Of a stretch of DNA of 64,000 nucleotides, positions 8,228-17,177 are shown piece after piece. The notes beneath the pieces were generated by a model. That model was not told where the DNA came from. It saw only the letters and a list, made by a program, of their open reading frames with translations, and searched no databases. Within the stretch, counting starts at the first letter, position 1. Each line of letters starts with the position of its first letter. This stretch comes from Lacipirellula limnantheis (GTDB taxonomy: Bacteria > Planctomycetota > Planctomycetia > Pirellulales > Lacipirellulaceae), in NCBI RefSeq assembly GCF_007746075.1, contig NZ_CP036339.1, forward strand, positions 6,566,028-6,630,027, given 5' to 3'. Position numbers and translations under genes: made by a program.

Positions 8228-8355
8228 TCACTAGCCGGACCGCCACGCGGTCCGGGAGGCGCCGCCGAGTCGCTTGGCACTTCCTCCCGAAGGGCGTAGC
8301 CCTCCGGCTAGCGCTCCCCCCAGGTATTTCTTCGTGCGTCTTCGTGCGTTGGTGG
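8183..8355. repeat. Inverted repeat overlapping the end of bioF
   Basis: Left arm AACCACCAAGACGCGCAGGC continues into CACAAAG; the right arm (TTTCTTCGTGCGTCTTCGTG, then CGTTGGTGG) is its reverse complement with mismatches. An inner pair, AGCCGGA...TCCGGCT (8232-8311), belongs to another family. The left arm is inside the bioF reading frame. The same outer family occurs at 26626-26809 at the end of blaI. Confidence 0.8.
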
Positions 8356-8611
8356 CTATCCCCCGTATTCCCACGTCAAATCCCGACTTTTCCACCCAAC
8401 TCAACGCGGAACCGCCGCGGCGCAAGTCGCATCGCCGCAAAAACTTGACGCTGCCTAGCGGGGTACTTACCATCAAAGCTGCACAATTTCCCTAGCCCTC
8501 CAAGTCTACCGAACGGGGCGCCCTCTTCGAGGCGACCGCCGGCGGTGAGACTTTATCGATTGCAGCCGCCCGCCTCGTCCGGGCCTCGGAACGACTGAAG
8601 GAACCCTCGAC

Positions 8612-10012
8612 TTGGCACTGGTGCTGCAAATCGTCGTCCTGCTGGTGGTCCTGATCGGTCTGATCACGATCATCATGAGCATTAAGAACTGGCACTGGGC
8701 CCAGATGGTGCTGGTGCTGAGCATCTTCTTCATGGCGCTGGCGACCCTTTTCCTGGGGATGGAAACCTTCCGCATCCATCGCAATATCCGCAAGGCGATC
8801 CCTGGCCTCGAAAAGAAGCTGGCCGACGTCGAAGAAGAGAACCGGGCGCTGCAATACGGCGCTCGCAATGAAGATCCCGCCGTGATGCGGATCTGGACGA
8901 ACGAAATCTTCGGCGGCGAAGCGCCTTACGACCCCGAAGCCGAAGGCCGCATGCTGAGCACGACCGCGTGGACGACGCGGCTGCAGGACCTGGCCCGCGC
9001 CCGTGGTCGCGTCTGGCGCAACGCGCTGCCGGCTGGCTTCGACCAAAAGACTAGTCGCGTGGCGGTGACGATCGCTCCGCAGCAGCAAGCGCCGCCGGTC
9101 GATCCGGATCTGGCGGCTGCTGAAGCGCCGGCTGACCCTGCCGCCCCGGCCGCGGCGCCGGCAGCCGCCCAGGCCGCTGTGCAAGGCCACGGCCTGACCG
9201 TCGACGCGATCGTCTATGCGTTCGAGAACGGCGCTCCTAATCCCGCTGCCCCCGACCAGGCCGCGCAGTACATCGGCGAGTTCCGGGTCGTGCAGGCCAA
9301 CGAGACGGCAGTCATCCTCGAACCGTTGCAGGCGTTGAACCAGTTCACCGGCAGCCGGCTCGTAAAATCGATCCAGGCGAAGCGAACCTGGAGCCTCTAC
9401 GAACTCATGCCGGCCGACAGCCACGAGCTGTTTGCGAAGCTCGACGAAGCGGCCAAGCGCAGCCTCCTGCCTGCCGCGACGGTGGAGGAATACATCCGTC
9501 AGGGGACGCCGGCAACCGACGACGACGACCAGTACCATCGCGCGGCCTTCGACGAGGCAGGCAACCAGATTGGCGCCGACGATGCGAAGGCCGATCCGAG
9601 CAAGGTCAACCAGTGGCGCTTCGATCGCCCGCTGCGGGATTACAACTACCTGTTCTCGGAGTTGATGCGCGAGCGGGTCGTCATGGAGGCCGACGTCGCG
9701 GCGCTGAAGCAGCAGATCGCCGATCTGGCGACCGCCCAGGCGAATGCCAAAAAGCTCGAGGCGCATCGCACCGCGGAGCGGACCGCGTTGCAGCAGGACA
9801 AGAAATTCATGGAACGCGATCTGGCGTTCATCACGAAGCTGCTGGCGACGATCAATTCACAGATTGCCAATGCGAAGAGCCAAGTGAGCGATTTGCTCAC
9901 GGCAAACGCTTCGATGGCGCAAAGCCTGATCGACAAGCAACTCGCGGAGTTGAAGGCGATCGACGAGCGCTCCCCTGCTCCGGCGCAAAGTTCGCTCCTC
10001 GGCGCCCCTTAG
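8612..10012 (+). CDS. Membrane-anchored coiled-coil protein of unknown function
   Basis: 466 aa from a TTG at 8612, preceded by GAAGGAA at 8 bases. Two hydrophobic segments at residues about 2-22 and 31-50 (LVLQIVVLLVVLIGLITII; VLVLSIFFMALATLFLG) anchor it. Next come a short coiled coil (LEKKLADVEEENRALQ), an alanine/proline linker near residue 165 and a second long helical region (about residues 355-450; VVMEADVAALKQQIADLATA). The middle part (EFRVVQANETAVILEPL) looks like a small beta domain. It resembles planctomycete proteins of unknown function. The architecture suggests an inner-membrane structural or scaffold role (inference). Confidence 0.8.
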   Translation: MALVLQIVVLLVVLIGLITIIMSIKNWHWAQMVLVLSIFFMALATLFLGMETFRIHRNIRKAIPGLEKKLADVEEENRALQYGARNEDPAVMRIWTNEIFGGEAPYDPEAEGRMLSTTAWTTRLQDLARARGRVWRNALPAGFDQKTSRVAVTIAPQQQAPPVDPDLAAAEAPADPAAPAAAPAAAQAAVQGHGLTVDAIVYAFENGAPNPAAPDQAAQYIGEFRVVQANETAVILEPLQALNQFTGSRLVKSIQAKRTWSLYELMPADSHELFAKLDEAAKRSLLPAATVEEYIRQGTPATDDDDQYHRAAFDEAGNQIGADDAKADPSKVNQWRFDRPLRDYNYLFSELMRERVVMEADVAALKQQIADLATAQANAKKLEAHRTAERTALQQDKKFMERDLAFITKLLATINSQIANAKSQVSDLLTANASMAQSLIDKQLAELKAIDERSPAPAQSSLLGAP

Positions 10013-10077
10013 CGAGCCAGGTCGTCCCGACCCCGGCGCGTTGCCTGCTCTCCGGCCCGCCACGATATCATCGTGAG

Positions 10078-10185
10078 ATGCCCGCTCCGCAGAAACCACC
10101 GCTCCCTACCTCTGACTTCTGGGCGCTAGCGTTCATCGTCGTCGACGTCGCGCTAATCGCCTGGCTCTGTCTCGCTGCAAGTTAG
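10078..10185 (+). CDS. Possible 35-aa single-pass membrane protein
   Basis: Short open frame starting MPAPQKPPLPTSDFW, followed by a 17-residue hydrophobic segment (ALAFIVVDVALIAWLCLAA) that ends the protein. It begins 65 bases after the coiled-coil protein gene on the same strand. Weak GTGAG before the ATG. Proline-rich head plus one membrane helix is a common form for small membrane proteins, but the length is too short to exclude chance. Confidence 0.35.
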   Translation: MPAPQKPPLPTSDFWALAFIVVDVALIAWLCLAAS

Positions 10186-10471
10186 CGTTAGTCACCGGCG
10201 AGCCGGGGGGTTCATCCCCTCGGCCCGACCCCCGCCCTGCCAAAACGCGGGCTATCGCCGCGCGGATAAATGGCGTTTCTGCGAGGGCGTCGCCTACTGC
10301 GATGCCGCCATTTCCCCAATGGCAGTTCTGTCCCCCTTCCGCCTTCCCCCCGCCCCCCTCGGCGGCTACCTTCCTCCCTGGCGCCCTGCGCCCCTCTTCG
10401 ACGTACAATTGCAGGGCCTTCACTCCGCATCCACCCCGCCGTTACCGGCGAACGAATAGCTAGCCGCCGCC

Positions 10472-11365
10472 ATGGGAATTTACGACCGCGACTACTCCCG
10501 CGACTCTGAATCGGGTTTCCAGCTCTCGCCGCCGACGACGGCGACGATGCAATTGATGGTCGTCACGGGCCTCGTGTACCTCGCCCAGATGGCGTTTCCG
10601 TTCGTCAACGACACCTTTGCATTGCGAACCGACTGGTTCCTCAGGCCATGGACTTGCTACCAGTTGCTCACCTATGGATTTCTCCATTCGGTGGACGACG
10701 TCGCCCATATCCTGATCAACATGCTCGTTCTGTTCATGTTTGGGCGCGAGGTGGAAGCGCGGTACGGCAAACGCGAGTTTCTGCTGTTCTACTTGACAGG
10801 CGTCATCGCGGCCGGGCTGGTCTGGTCGCTCAGCGAGTATGCGGCCAACTCAAGCAGCCCGCAGTTCGCGGCGATGATTCGCGCCGGTCAAGTCCCGACT
10901 GCGGTCGGCGCGTCTGGGGCGCTCGCCGCGCTAGTGGTGTTGTTCGCCTTCAACTGGCCCCATCGCCAGGTGCTGCTGTTCTTCATTATTCCCATGCCGA
11001 TGTGGGTCGCCGCGGCCCTGGGCATTTTGTTCGACGTGCGGGGCGCGATGAATCGAGAGAACGCCGGCAACATCGCGTATGCCTGCCACCTGGGTGGCGC
11101 GCTGTACGGGCTGATGTACTACAAGCTGGGCTGGCGACTCAGCCGTTACTGGCCCACGAGTTTTTCGCTGCCGAAGATCCCCGGCACCGGTCCGAAGCTG
11201 CGCGTCCACGACCCACAGGACGACGATGACGCAACCGACGACCTCAGCCAGCAAGTCGATCGCATCCTCGCCAAGATCCAGCAGCAGGGCCAAGACAGTC
11301 TCACCTGGAAGGAACGCCGCACGCTCGAGAGGGCGAGTAAGCAGTACCAGGAGAAACGCAAATAG
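10472..11365 (+). CDS. Rhomboid family intramembrane serine protease
   Basis: 297 aa with about six membrane segments between residues 25 and 220. The catalytic serine is in GASG (Ser148) and the catalytic histidine in ACHLGG (His206), giving the Ser/His dyad. The upstream HxxxxxxHxxxN (His72, His79, Asn83) that shapes the oxyanion hole is also present. Rhomboids cut type I membrane proteins within or next to the membrane. The C-terminal 60 residues are cytoplasmic and charged (DPQDDDDATDDLSQQVDRI), ending in a helical segment as in other planctomycete rhomboids. Substrates are unknown. Confidence 0.93.
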   Translation: MGIYDRDYSRDSESGFQLSPPTTATMQLMVVTGLVYLAQMAFPFVNDTFALRTDWFLRPWTCYQLLTYGFLHSVDDVAHILINMLVLFMFGREVEARYGKREFLLFYLTGVIAAGLVWSLSEYAANSSSPQFAAMIRAGQVPTAVGASGALAALVVLFAFNWPHRQVLLFFIIPMPMWVAAALGILFDVRGAMNRENAGNIAYACHLGGALYGLMYYKLGWRLSRYWPTSFSLPKIPGTGPKLRVHDPQDDDDATDDLSQQVDRILAKIQQQGQDSLTWKERRTLERASKQYQEKRK

Positions 11366-11472
11366 CGAAGGAGAGGCCAGAGGCGAGAGATCGGGGATTG
11401 GAAACTGCTTAGTCCCATTCACCATTCAGCTTTCCCCATTCAGCATTCACCATTCATCCTTAAACATTCCTC

Positions 11473-12393
11473 ATGCCTGCACTCCAAAACCAACGCGTCG
11501 TCGTCACCGGAGCCACGGGGCTCGTCGGGTCGCTCCTCTGTTCGGAATTGGAGAAAGCGGGCGCGCAGGTAATACGCGCCGTGCGTCGCCCGGTAAAGGA
11601 CGACGCACGCGAGCTCTACTGGAATCCCGATCGCGGCGAGATCGACCGTGCAAAGCTTGAGGGGGTCGACGCCGTCGTGCACCTCGCTGGCGAGAACATC
11701 GCCGGCGGCCGCTGGACCGAAGCCTTCAAGCAGAAGATTCTCGACAGCCGCGTCAAGGGGACGCACCTCATCAGCGACGCCCTCGCGCGGCTAGAACGCA
11801 AGCCTCGCGTCTTCATCTGCGCTTCCGCCATCGGCTACTACGGCAACCGCGGCGCCGACGTCATGACCGAGCAATCGGCGCCCGACACCGACTTTCTCGC
11901 CAAGGTCTGCCAGCAATGGGAGGCGTCCTGCCAGGCGGCGCGCGACGCCGGCATTCCGGTCGCGAACATCCGCATCGGCGTCGTCCTTAGTCCCGACGGC
12001 GGCGCGCTCGCCAAGATGCTGACGCCATTCAAGCTGGGCCTCGGCGGCAAGCTCGGCAGCGGCGATCAATACATGAGTTGGGTCGCGCTCGACGACCTGG
12101 TCGGGGCCATCGTCTACTTGCTCGGCCGCGATGAACCGGTCGTCGGTCCGGTCAACGTCGTCGCCCCCCACCCCGCCACCAATCTGGGCTTCACCAAAAC
12201 GCTCGGTCGGGTCCTTGGTCGGCCGACGCTTTTTCCGATGCCGGCGTTCGCCGCTCGGCTCGCCTTCGGCGAAATGGCCGACGCGCTGCTGCTGTCCAGC
12301 ACCCGCGTCGACCCGCAGGCGCTGGTGGCGACGGGCTTCAAGTTTCAGTATCCGGAGCTGGAATCGGCCCTGCGACATCTGCTCCAACGATGA
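11473..12393 (+). CDS. TIGR01777 family epimerase/oxidoreductase (SDR)
   Basis: 306 aa. The extended-SDR NAD(P)-binding motif is at the N-terminus (VVVTGATGLVGSLLCSELEK), followed by VVHLAGENIAGGRW and SAIGYYGNRG, which are typical of TIGR01777 (YfcH/SulA-like) proteins. The C-terminal domain of unknown function (DUF1731-like, LSSTRVDPQALVATGFKF) is complete. The physiological reaction is not known for the family. An A/T-rich repeat-word region (CATTCACCATTCAG words, 11408-11468) precedes the start and contains no obvious ribosome binding site. Confidence 0.9.
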   Translation: MPALQNQRVVVTGATGLVGSLLCSELEKAGAQVIRAVRRPVKDDARELYWNPDRGEIDRAKLEGVDAVVHLAGENIAGGRWTEAFKQKILDSRVKGTHLISDALARLERKPRVFICASAIGYYGNRGADVMTEQSAPDTDFLAKVCQQWEASCQAARDAGIPVANIRIGVVLSPDGGALAKMLTPFKLGLGGKLGSGDQYMSWVALDDLVGAIVYLLGRDEPVVGPVNVVAPHPATNLGFTKTLGRVLGRPTLFPMPAFAARLAFGEMADALLLSSTRVDPQALVATGFKFQYPELESALRHLLQR

Positions 12394-12800
12394 GCAAGAT
12401 TTGAGAGCTAGGAAATCGCTGCGACACACGGGATAATGGAAGCGTCCCGCCTGCGGTCGTTCCGGCCGCAACCGTTCCCGCCCCGCCATCCCCGCCTCCA
12501 AACCTTCACGCCGATTTAGCTCCGCCGCCTGCGGCGGGACGCGGGCTCGCGCCCGCGGCCAAATGGCTGCCGCTTGAGGGCATGTCCCATTCGCGTCGCG
12601 TGCTGTCGAGGGCCCCCTTCGTGAGGTTAGCGTCGCAAACCTTTCGCAATATTCAGCCAGAAACGGCCGTTTCCGTCGACTTCAGCGTGGCATTGTGAGA
12701 ACCCCGCCCCCCGTTAAAATGATGGGTTCGCGAGGGCTGGATCGGTTAGGTTCAGTCGGCCAGCGAGAAGAGGCCAAAGAGAAAAGGACTTAGAAGAGGT
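12394..12800. other. Intergenic region, 407 bp, with hairpin repeat and PDH promoter
   Basis: Holds two adjacent GC-rich hairpins at 12525-12560 (GCCGCC/GGCGG and GCGGGC/GCCCGC), then about 130 bp without visible structure and a candidate sigma-70 promoter at 12693-12720. No tRNA or small ORF with a convincing start was found. Confidence 0.5.
12693..12720 (+). promoter_or_regulatory. Candidate promoter of the pyruvate dehydrogenase operon
   Basis: TTGTGA (4/6 to the -35 consensus), 16 bases, TAAAAT (5/6 to the -10 consensus), about 80 bases before the lpdA ATG. It is the best sigma-70-like match in the interval. Confidence 0.45.
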
Positions 12801-14240
12801 ATGCATTCGCAAGTAGTCGTGCTCGGCGGCGGTCCCGGCGGATATGCGGCCGCCTTCATGGCAGCCGACCTTGGGCTCGAAACAACGATCGTCGAGGCCG
12901 ACCCTCGCCTGGGCGGCACCTGCCTGCTGCGCGGTTGCATTCCCTCGAAAGCCCTCCTCCATGTGGCCAAGGTCATTAGCGAAGCCCGCGAGATGGTCGA
13001 ATGGGGGGTCGAGTTTCCGCAGCCGAAGTTCGCGATCGACAAGATCCGCGAGCGCAAGGAAAAGGTCATCGCCACCCTGACCGGCGGCCTGGCCCAACTC
13101 GCTAAGCGCCGCAAGGTGAAGGTCGTCAACGCCCGCGGCATCTTCGTCGACTCGCAAACCCTGCAGCTTGAAGGGGGCGACCCCGCTACCTATGGCGGCG
13201 ACGGACGCATCACCTTCGATCACTGCATCCTCGCCACCGGGTCGACCCCCGCGATGCCGAAAATGTTCCAGATCGGCTCCGATCGCGTGATGGACTCGAC
13301 CGGCGCGTTGGCACTGGCAGACATCCCCGAATCGTTGCTAGTCGTCGGCGGCGGTTACATCGGCCTGGAGATGGGCTCGGTCTACAGCGAACTTGGCTCG
13401 AAGGTGTCCGTGGTCGAGTTGCTCGACGGCCTCCTCCCCGGCGCCGACCGCGATCTGGTAAAGCCGCTGGAAAAGCGCCTCCGCGAACACTTCGCCTCGA
13501 TCATGCTCAGCACCAAGGTCCTCGGCGTCAAAGACGTCGGCGGCAAGGTCGAAGTCGAGATGGAAGGCCCCGACGGCGCGAAGTTCAACAACGCGTACGA
13601 CCGCGTGTTGATCTCCGTCGGCCGTCGCCCCAAATCCGCCGGCTTCGGACTGGAGAACACCAAGGTCGCCATCAACGAGAAGGGCTTCGTCGTCATCGAC
13701 GAAGAACAGCGGACCAGCGACCCGCACATCCTCGCAATCGGCGACGTCGCTGGCGAACCGATGCTCGCCCACAAGGCCTCGCACGAGGGGAAGGTCGCGG
13801 CCGAGGTCCTCGCCGGCGAACCCGCGGCTTTCGACAAGGCGGCCATCCCGGCGGTCGTCTTCACCGATCCCGAAATCGCCTGGGCCGGCCTCACGGCCGA
13901 TCAAGCCAAACGCGAAGGTCGCGAAGTTGAAGTCGCTCAGTACCCTTGGCAAGCCAGCGGTCGCGCGATCGCCAACGGTCGCACCGACGGCCTGACCAAG
14001 TTGATCGTCGATCCCGCGACTGACCGCATCCTCGGCTGCGGCATCGTCGGCGCGGGCGCCGGCGAGTTGATCGCCGAGGCCGTGCTCGCCATCGAAATGG
14101 GCTGCACCGCCCGCGACCTCGGCGAAACGGTCCACCCCCACCCCACGCTCAGCGAAACGGTCGGCTTCAGCGCCGAGGCCTATCTCGGCACCGCCACCGA
14201 GATCTACCGCCCGAAGCGGAAGCAGACGCAAGAGAACTAA
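12801..14240 (+). CDS. lpdA: Dihydrolipoyl dehydrogenase (E3)
   Basis: 479 aa. FAD-binding GGGPGGYAAA at the N-terminus, then the redox-active disulfide in GGTCLLRGCIPSK (Cys41 and Cys46), an NAD-binding GGGYIGLEMGSVYSELG near residue 178, and the C-terminal His-Glu active-site strip (VHPHPTLSE) supplied to the partner subunit. It reoxidises dihydrolipoamide on E2 using NAD+. It is first in the operon, followed by aceE and aceF, so it most likely serves the pyruvate dehydrogenase complex; sharing with 2-oxoglutarate dehydrogenase or glycine cleavage is possible. Confidence 0.96.
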   Translation: MHSQVVVLGGGPGGYAAAFMAADLGLETTIVEADPRLGGTCLLRGCIPSKALLHVAKVISEAREMVEWGVEFPQPKFAIDKIRERKEKVIATLTGGLAQLAKRRKVKVVNARGIFVDSQTLQLEGGDPATYGGDGRITFDHCILATGSTPAMPKMFQIGSDRVMDSTGALALADIPESLLVVGGGYIGLEMGSVYSELGSKVSVVELLDGLLPGADRDLVKPLEKRLREHFASIMLSTKVLGVKDVGGKVEVEMEGPDGAKFNNAYDRVLISVGRRPKSAGFGLENTKVAINEKGFVVIDEEQRTSDPHILAIGDVAGEPMLAHKASHEGKVAAEVLAGEPAAFDKAAIPAVVFTDPEIAWAGLTADQAKREGREVEVAQYPWQASGRAIANGRTDGLTKLIVDPATDRILGCGIVGAGAGELIAEAVLAIEMGCTARDLGETVHPHPTLSETVGFSAEAYLGTATEIYRPKRKQTQEN

Positions 14241-14241
14241 A

Positions 14242-14330
14242 TTCACCATCACGGCACAACGAGCACGACAAAGACTGGCTGACTGATTCGCTTCTTCCGT
14301 CGTGTCCTCCGTGTCGTCGTGGTTCAATTC
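14242..14330. repeat. Imperfect inverted repeat in the lpdA-aceE gap
   Basis: ACCATCACGGCACAACGAGC on the left faces CGTCGTGTCCTCCGTGTCGT followed by CGTGGTT on the right; pairing is imperfect. A related left-type arm (CGACGGCACGACGAACACGA) is seen at 25939-25958. Confidence 0.6.
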
Positions 14331-14358
14331 AGAAGTCAAAAGAAGGACGATTGCCGGT

Positions 14359-17064
14359 ATGGCAACAGGAAAAGCAACCGAAGTCCGCTCGCCGATCCCC
14401 AATGACGTCGACCCGATCGAAACGAACGAGTGGCTCGAATCGCTCGACTATGTCCTAGAGCATAAGGGCTCCGAGCGCGCTCAGGAACTGCTGGCCGCCC
14501 TCGACGAAGCCGCCCATCGCAACGGCGTCGAACTGCCGTTCACGGCGACCACGCCCTACGTCAACACGATCCCGGCCGACAAGCAGGCGCCCTTCCCCGG
14601 CAATCGGGAACTGGAGCGCCGCATCAAGAGCTTTGTCCGCTGGAACGCGATGGCAATGGTCACCCGCGCCAACCGCGATAAGGCAAAGCCCGGGGGGCAT
14701 ATCAGCACCTTCGCCTCCTCGGCGACGCTCTACGAAGTGGCGCTGAACCACTTTATTCGCGGTCGCGGCGAGGATGGCTACAGCGGTGATCAGGTCTACT
14801 ACCAGGGCCACGCGGCGCCCGGCATGTATGCCCGCGCGTTTCTCGAAGGCCGGTTGACGGAGCAGAATCTCGTCAACTTTCGTCGTGAAATGGGCGTAGG
14901 GGGCGGCCTGTCATCGTATCCCCACCCCTGGCTGATGCCCGACTTCTGGGAATTCCCCACGGTATCGATGGGCCTCGGCCCGATCATGGCGATCTACCAG
15001 GCCCGCTTCAATCGCTACCTCACCGATCGCAAGATCAAGGACCTGTCGAAGAAGCACGTCTGGGCCTTCCTCGGCGACGGCGAATGCGACGAGCCCGAAA
15101 CGCTCGGCGCCATCACGCTCGCCTCGCGCGAACAGCTCGACAACCTCACCTTCGTCATCAACTGCAACCTGCAGCGGCTCGACGGCCCGGTCCGCGGCAA
15201 CGGCAAGATCATTCAAGAGCTCGAAGGCGCCTTCCGCGGCGCCGGGTGGAACGTGATCAAAGTGATCTGGGGCAGCGACTGGGATCCGCTGCTCGACGCC
15301 GACGATTCGGGCCTCCTTGCCCAGCGGATGATGGAAGTCGTCGACGGCCAGTACCAGAAGTACGTCGTCTCCGGCGGCGATTACATCCGCGAGCACTTCT
15401 TCGGCAAGTACCCAGAGCTGCTGAAGCTCGTGAAGAAGTATTCGGACGAAAAGCTCCGCACTCTGAAGCGCGGCGGCCACGATCCCGAAAAGGTGTACGC
15501 CGCCTACCAGGCCGCGATTGAGACCAAGGGGCGACCCACCGTCATTCTGGCCAAGACGATCAAAGGCTACGGCGTCGGCGAAGCAGGCGAGGGCCGCAAT
15601 ATCACCCACAACAACAAGGAGCTGAACGAAGCCGAACTCACCGAGTTCCGCACGCGGTTCGGCATCCCAATTTCCGATGAGCGCGTCGCCGAGGCGCCGT
15701 TCTACCGCCCCCCCGAAAACAGCCCCGAGATGAAATACATGCGCGAGCGTCGCAAGGCGCTCGGCGGTTCGGTCCCGGCGCGCAACAACGCCCCGGTGAC
15801 GATGGAAGTCCCGCGGCTGGCCGACTACGCCAAGTCGCTCGACAAGCTGGTCAGCAAAGGCCCCGGCAAGGAAATGTCCACCACGATGGGCTTCGTCCGC
15901 CTGCTCGGCGATCTGCTGCGCGATAAGAAAATCGGCAAGAGCATCGTCCCCATCGTTCCTGATGAGTCGCGCACGTTCGGCATGGAAGGCCTCTTCCGGC
16001 AAGTCGGCATTTACGCCCACAGCGGTCAGCTTTACGAGCCGGTCGATAGCGACCAGCTCGCCTACTACAAGGAAGCGAAGGATGGCCAGCTCCTGGAAGA
16101 AGGCATCACCGAGTGCGGGTCGATGTCGTCGTTCATCGCCGCCGGGACGAGCTACTCGTCGCACGGCGTGCCGATGATTCCGATGTTTATCTATTACTCG
16201 ATGTTCGGCTTCCAGCGAATCGGCGATTCGATCTGGGCCGCTGCCGACGCGCGGGCGAAGGGCTTCATGCTTGGCGGCACTGCCGGCCGCACGACCCTCA
16301 ACGGCGAAGGCTTGCAGCATCAAGACGGCCATAGCCTGATCAATGCGATGGCGTTCCCGACCGTTCGCGCCTACGACCCCGCCTACGCCTACGAGACGGC
16401 GGTCATCGTCTTCGACGGCCTCAAGCGTCTCTACGAAGACAACGAGACGGCGATCTACTACATCACGCTCGAGAACGAAAATTACACGATGCCCGAGATG
16501 CCGGCCGGCGTCGAAGATGGCATCATCCGCGGTATGTACAAGCTCTCGAGTACGGAGGCCGACGGCGGCACGCGCGTGCAACTCTTCGGCAGCGGCCCCA
16601 TTCTCCGCGAATCGCTCCGCGCGGCCGACATCCTCAAGGCTCGGTACAACATCTCCAGCGACGTCTGGAGCGTCACGAGCTACAACCAGCTCCGTCGCGA
16701 CGCCCAAGAGTGCGAACGCTGGAACATGCTCAACCCCGAGAAGCCCCGTCGCCACTCCTACCTGCAGGAGCAAATCGACGCGACCGAAGGTCCGATTATC
16801 GCCGCCAGCGACTACATGCGGATCCTTCCCGACCAGCTCGGTCCGTGGCTCAAGGGTCGCCTGTTCTCGCTCGGCACCGACGGCATGGGTCGCAGCGAAA
16901 GCCGCGAGAACCTCCGCCGCCACTTCGAGGTCGACGCCGAGTCGATCGTCGTCGCGACGCTTTACAAGCTGATGCTCGACGGCAAATACGACGCCGCTGC
17001 GGTGGCGCAAGCGATCAAAGACCTGGGCATCAGCCCCGAGAAGAAATCGGCGCTGTACGCGTAA
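14359..17064 (+). CDS. aceE: Pyruvate dehydrogenase E1, homodimeric type
   Basis: 901 aa from the ATG at 14359 (AAGGA 11 bases upstream); the frame is open to 14302. Thiamine diphosphate-binding motif GDGECDE...NCN is near residue 235-265, and the size and collinear domains match the single-chain E1 of gamma-proteobacteria rather than the alpha/beta type. It decarboxylates pyruvate and acetylates the lipoyl group of E2. The N-terminal segment (NEWLESLDYVLEHKGSERA) corresponds to the E2-docking region. It lies between lpdA and aceF in one transcription unit. The long reverse-strand open frame opposite it (699 aa) is a codon-bias shadow. Confidence 0.97.
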   Translation: MATGKATEVRSPIPNDVDPIETNEWLESLDYVLEHKGSERAQELLAALDEAAHRNGVELPFTATTPYVNTIPADKQAPFPGNRELERRIKSFVRWNAMAMVTRANRDKAKPGGHISTFASSATLYEVALNHFIRGRGEDGYSGDQVYYQGHAAPGMYARAFLEGRLTEQNLVNFRREMGVGGGLSSYPHPWLMPDFWEFPTVSMGLGPIMAIYQARFNRYLTDRKIKDLSKKHVWAFLGDGECDEPETLGAITLASREQLDNLTFVINCNLQRLDGPVRGNGKIIQELEGAFRGAGWNVIKVIWGSDWDPLLDADDSGLLAQRMMEVVDGQYQKYVVSGGDYIREHFFGKYPELLKLVKKYSDEKLRTLKRGGHDPEKVYAAYQAAIETKGRPTVILAKTIKGYGVGEAGEGRNITHNNKELNEAELTEFRTRFGIPISDERVAEAPFYRPPENSPEMKYMRERRKALGGSVPARNNAPVTMEVPRLADYAKSLDKLVSKGPGKEMSTTMGFVRLLGDLLRDKKIGKSIVPIVPDESRTFGMEGLFRQVGIYAHSGQLYEPVDSDQLAYYKEAKDGQLLEEGITECGSMSSFIAAGTSYSSHGVPMIPMFIYYSMFGFQRIGDSIWAAADARAKGFMLGGTAGRTTLNGEGLQHQDGHSLINAMAFPTVRAYDPAYAYETAVIVFDGLKRLYEDNETAIYYITLENENYTMPEMPAGVEDGIIRGMYKLSSTEADGGTRVQLFGSGPILRESLRAADILKARYNISSDVWSVTSYNQLRRDAQECERWNMLNPEKPRRHSYLQEQIDATEGPIIAASDYMRILPDQLGPWLKGRLFSLGTDGMGRSESRENLRRHFEVDAESIVVATLYKLMLDGKYDAAAVAQAIKDLGISPEKKSALYA

Positions 17065-17080
17065 GCTTCAAGACAATTCG

Positions 17081-17165
17081 TGAGTAGGTGAGTAAGTGAG
17101 TAGGTCGTCGGGCGGCCATCTAACTTCTCCACCAAGTAACCTACTCACTAAAACACCTACTCACC
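17081..17165. repeat. GTGAGTAGGTGAGTA word repeat, inverted pair
   Basis: Left: three tandem GAGTAGGT/GAGTAAGT words (17081-17106). Right: CCTACTCACT and CACCTACTCACC. The arms are reverse complements. It occupies the aceE-aceF gap, ending 12 bases before the aceF ATG. The same words (CACCTACTCACC) are found inside the M56 gene near 27407-27437. Confidence 0.8.
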
Positions 17166-17177
17166 TCCGCAACGATC

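Noticed and set aside
8492..9766. 424-aa minus-strand frame opposite the coiled-coil protein gene
   Set aside because: Shadow with arginine/leucine bias and long basic runs; the plus-strand frame has clear membrane and coiled-coil segments and a ribosome binding site.
12394..12800. tRNA or riboswitch upstream of lpdA
   Set aside because: No cloverleaf or T-loop sequence (GGTTCGAATCC type) and no known riboswitch core could be found.
14911..17010. 699-aa open frame on the minus strand opposite aceE
   Set aside because: Arg/Val/Asp/Ala-rich composition typical of the antisense of high-G+C coding DNA; aceE is unmistakable on the other strand.
17081..17165. CRISPR-like short direct repeats
   Set aside because: Words are 8 bases without unique spacers and are arranged as an inverted pair, not an array.
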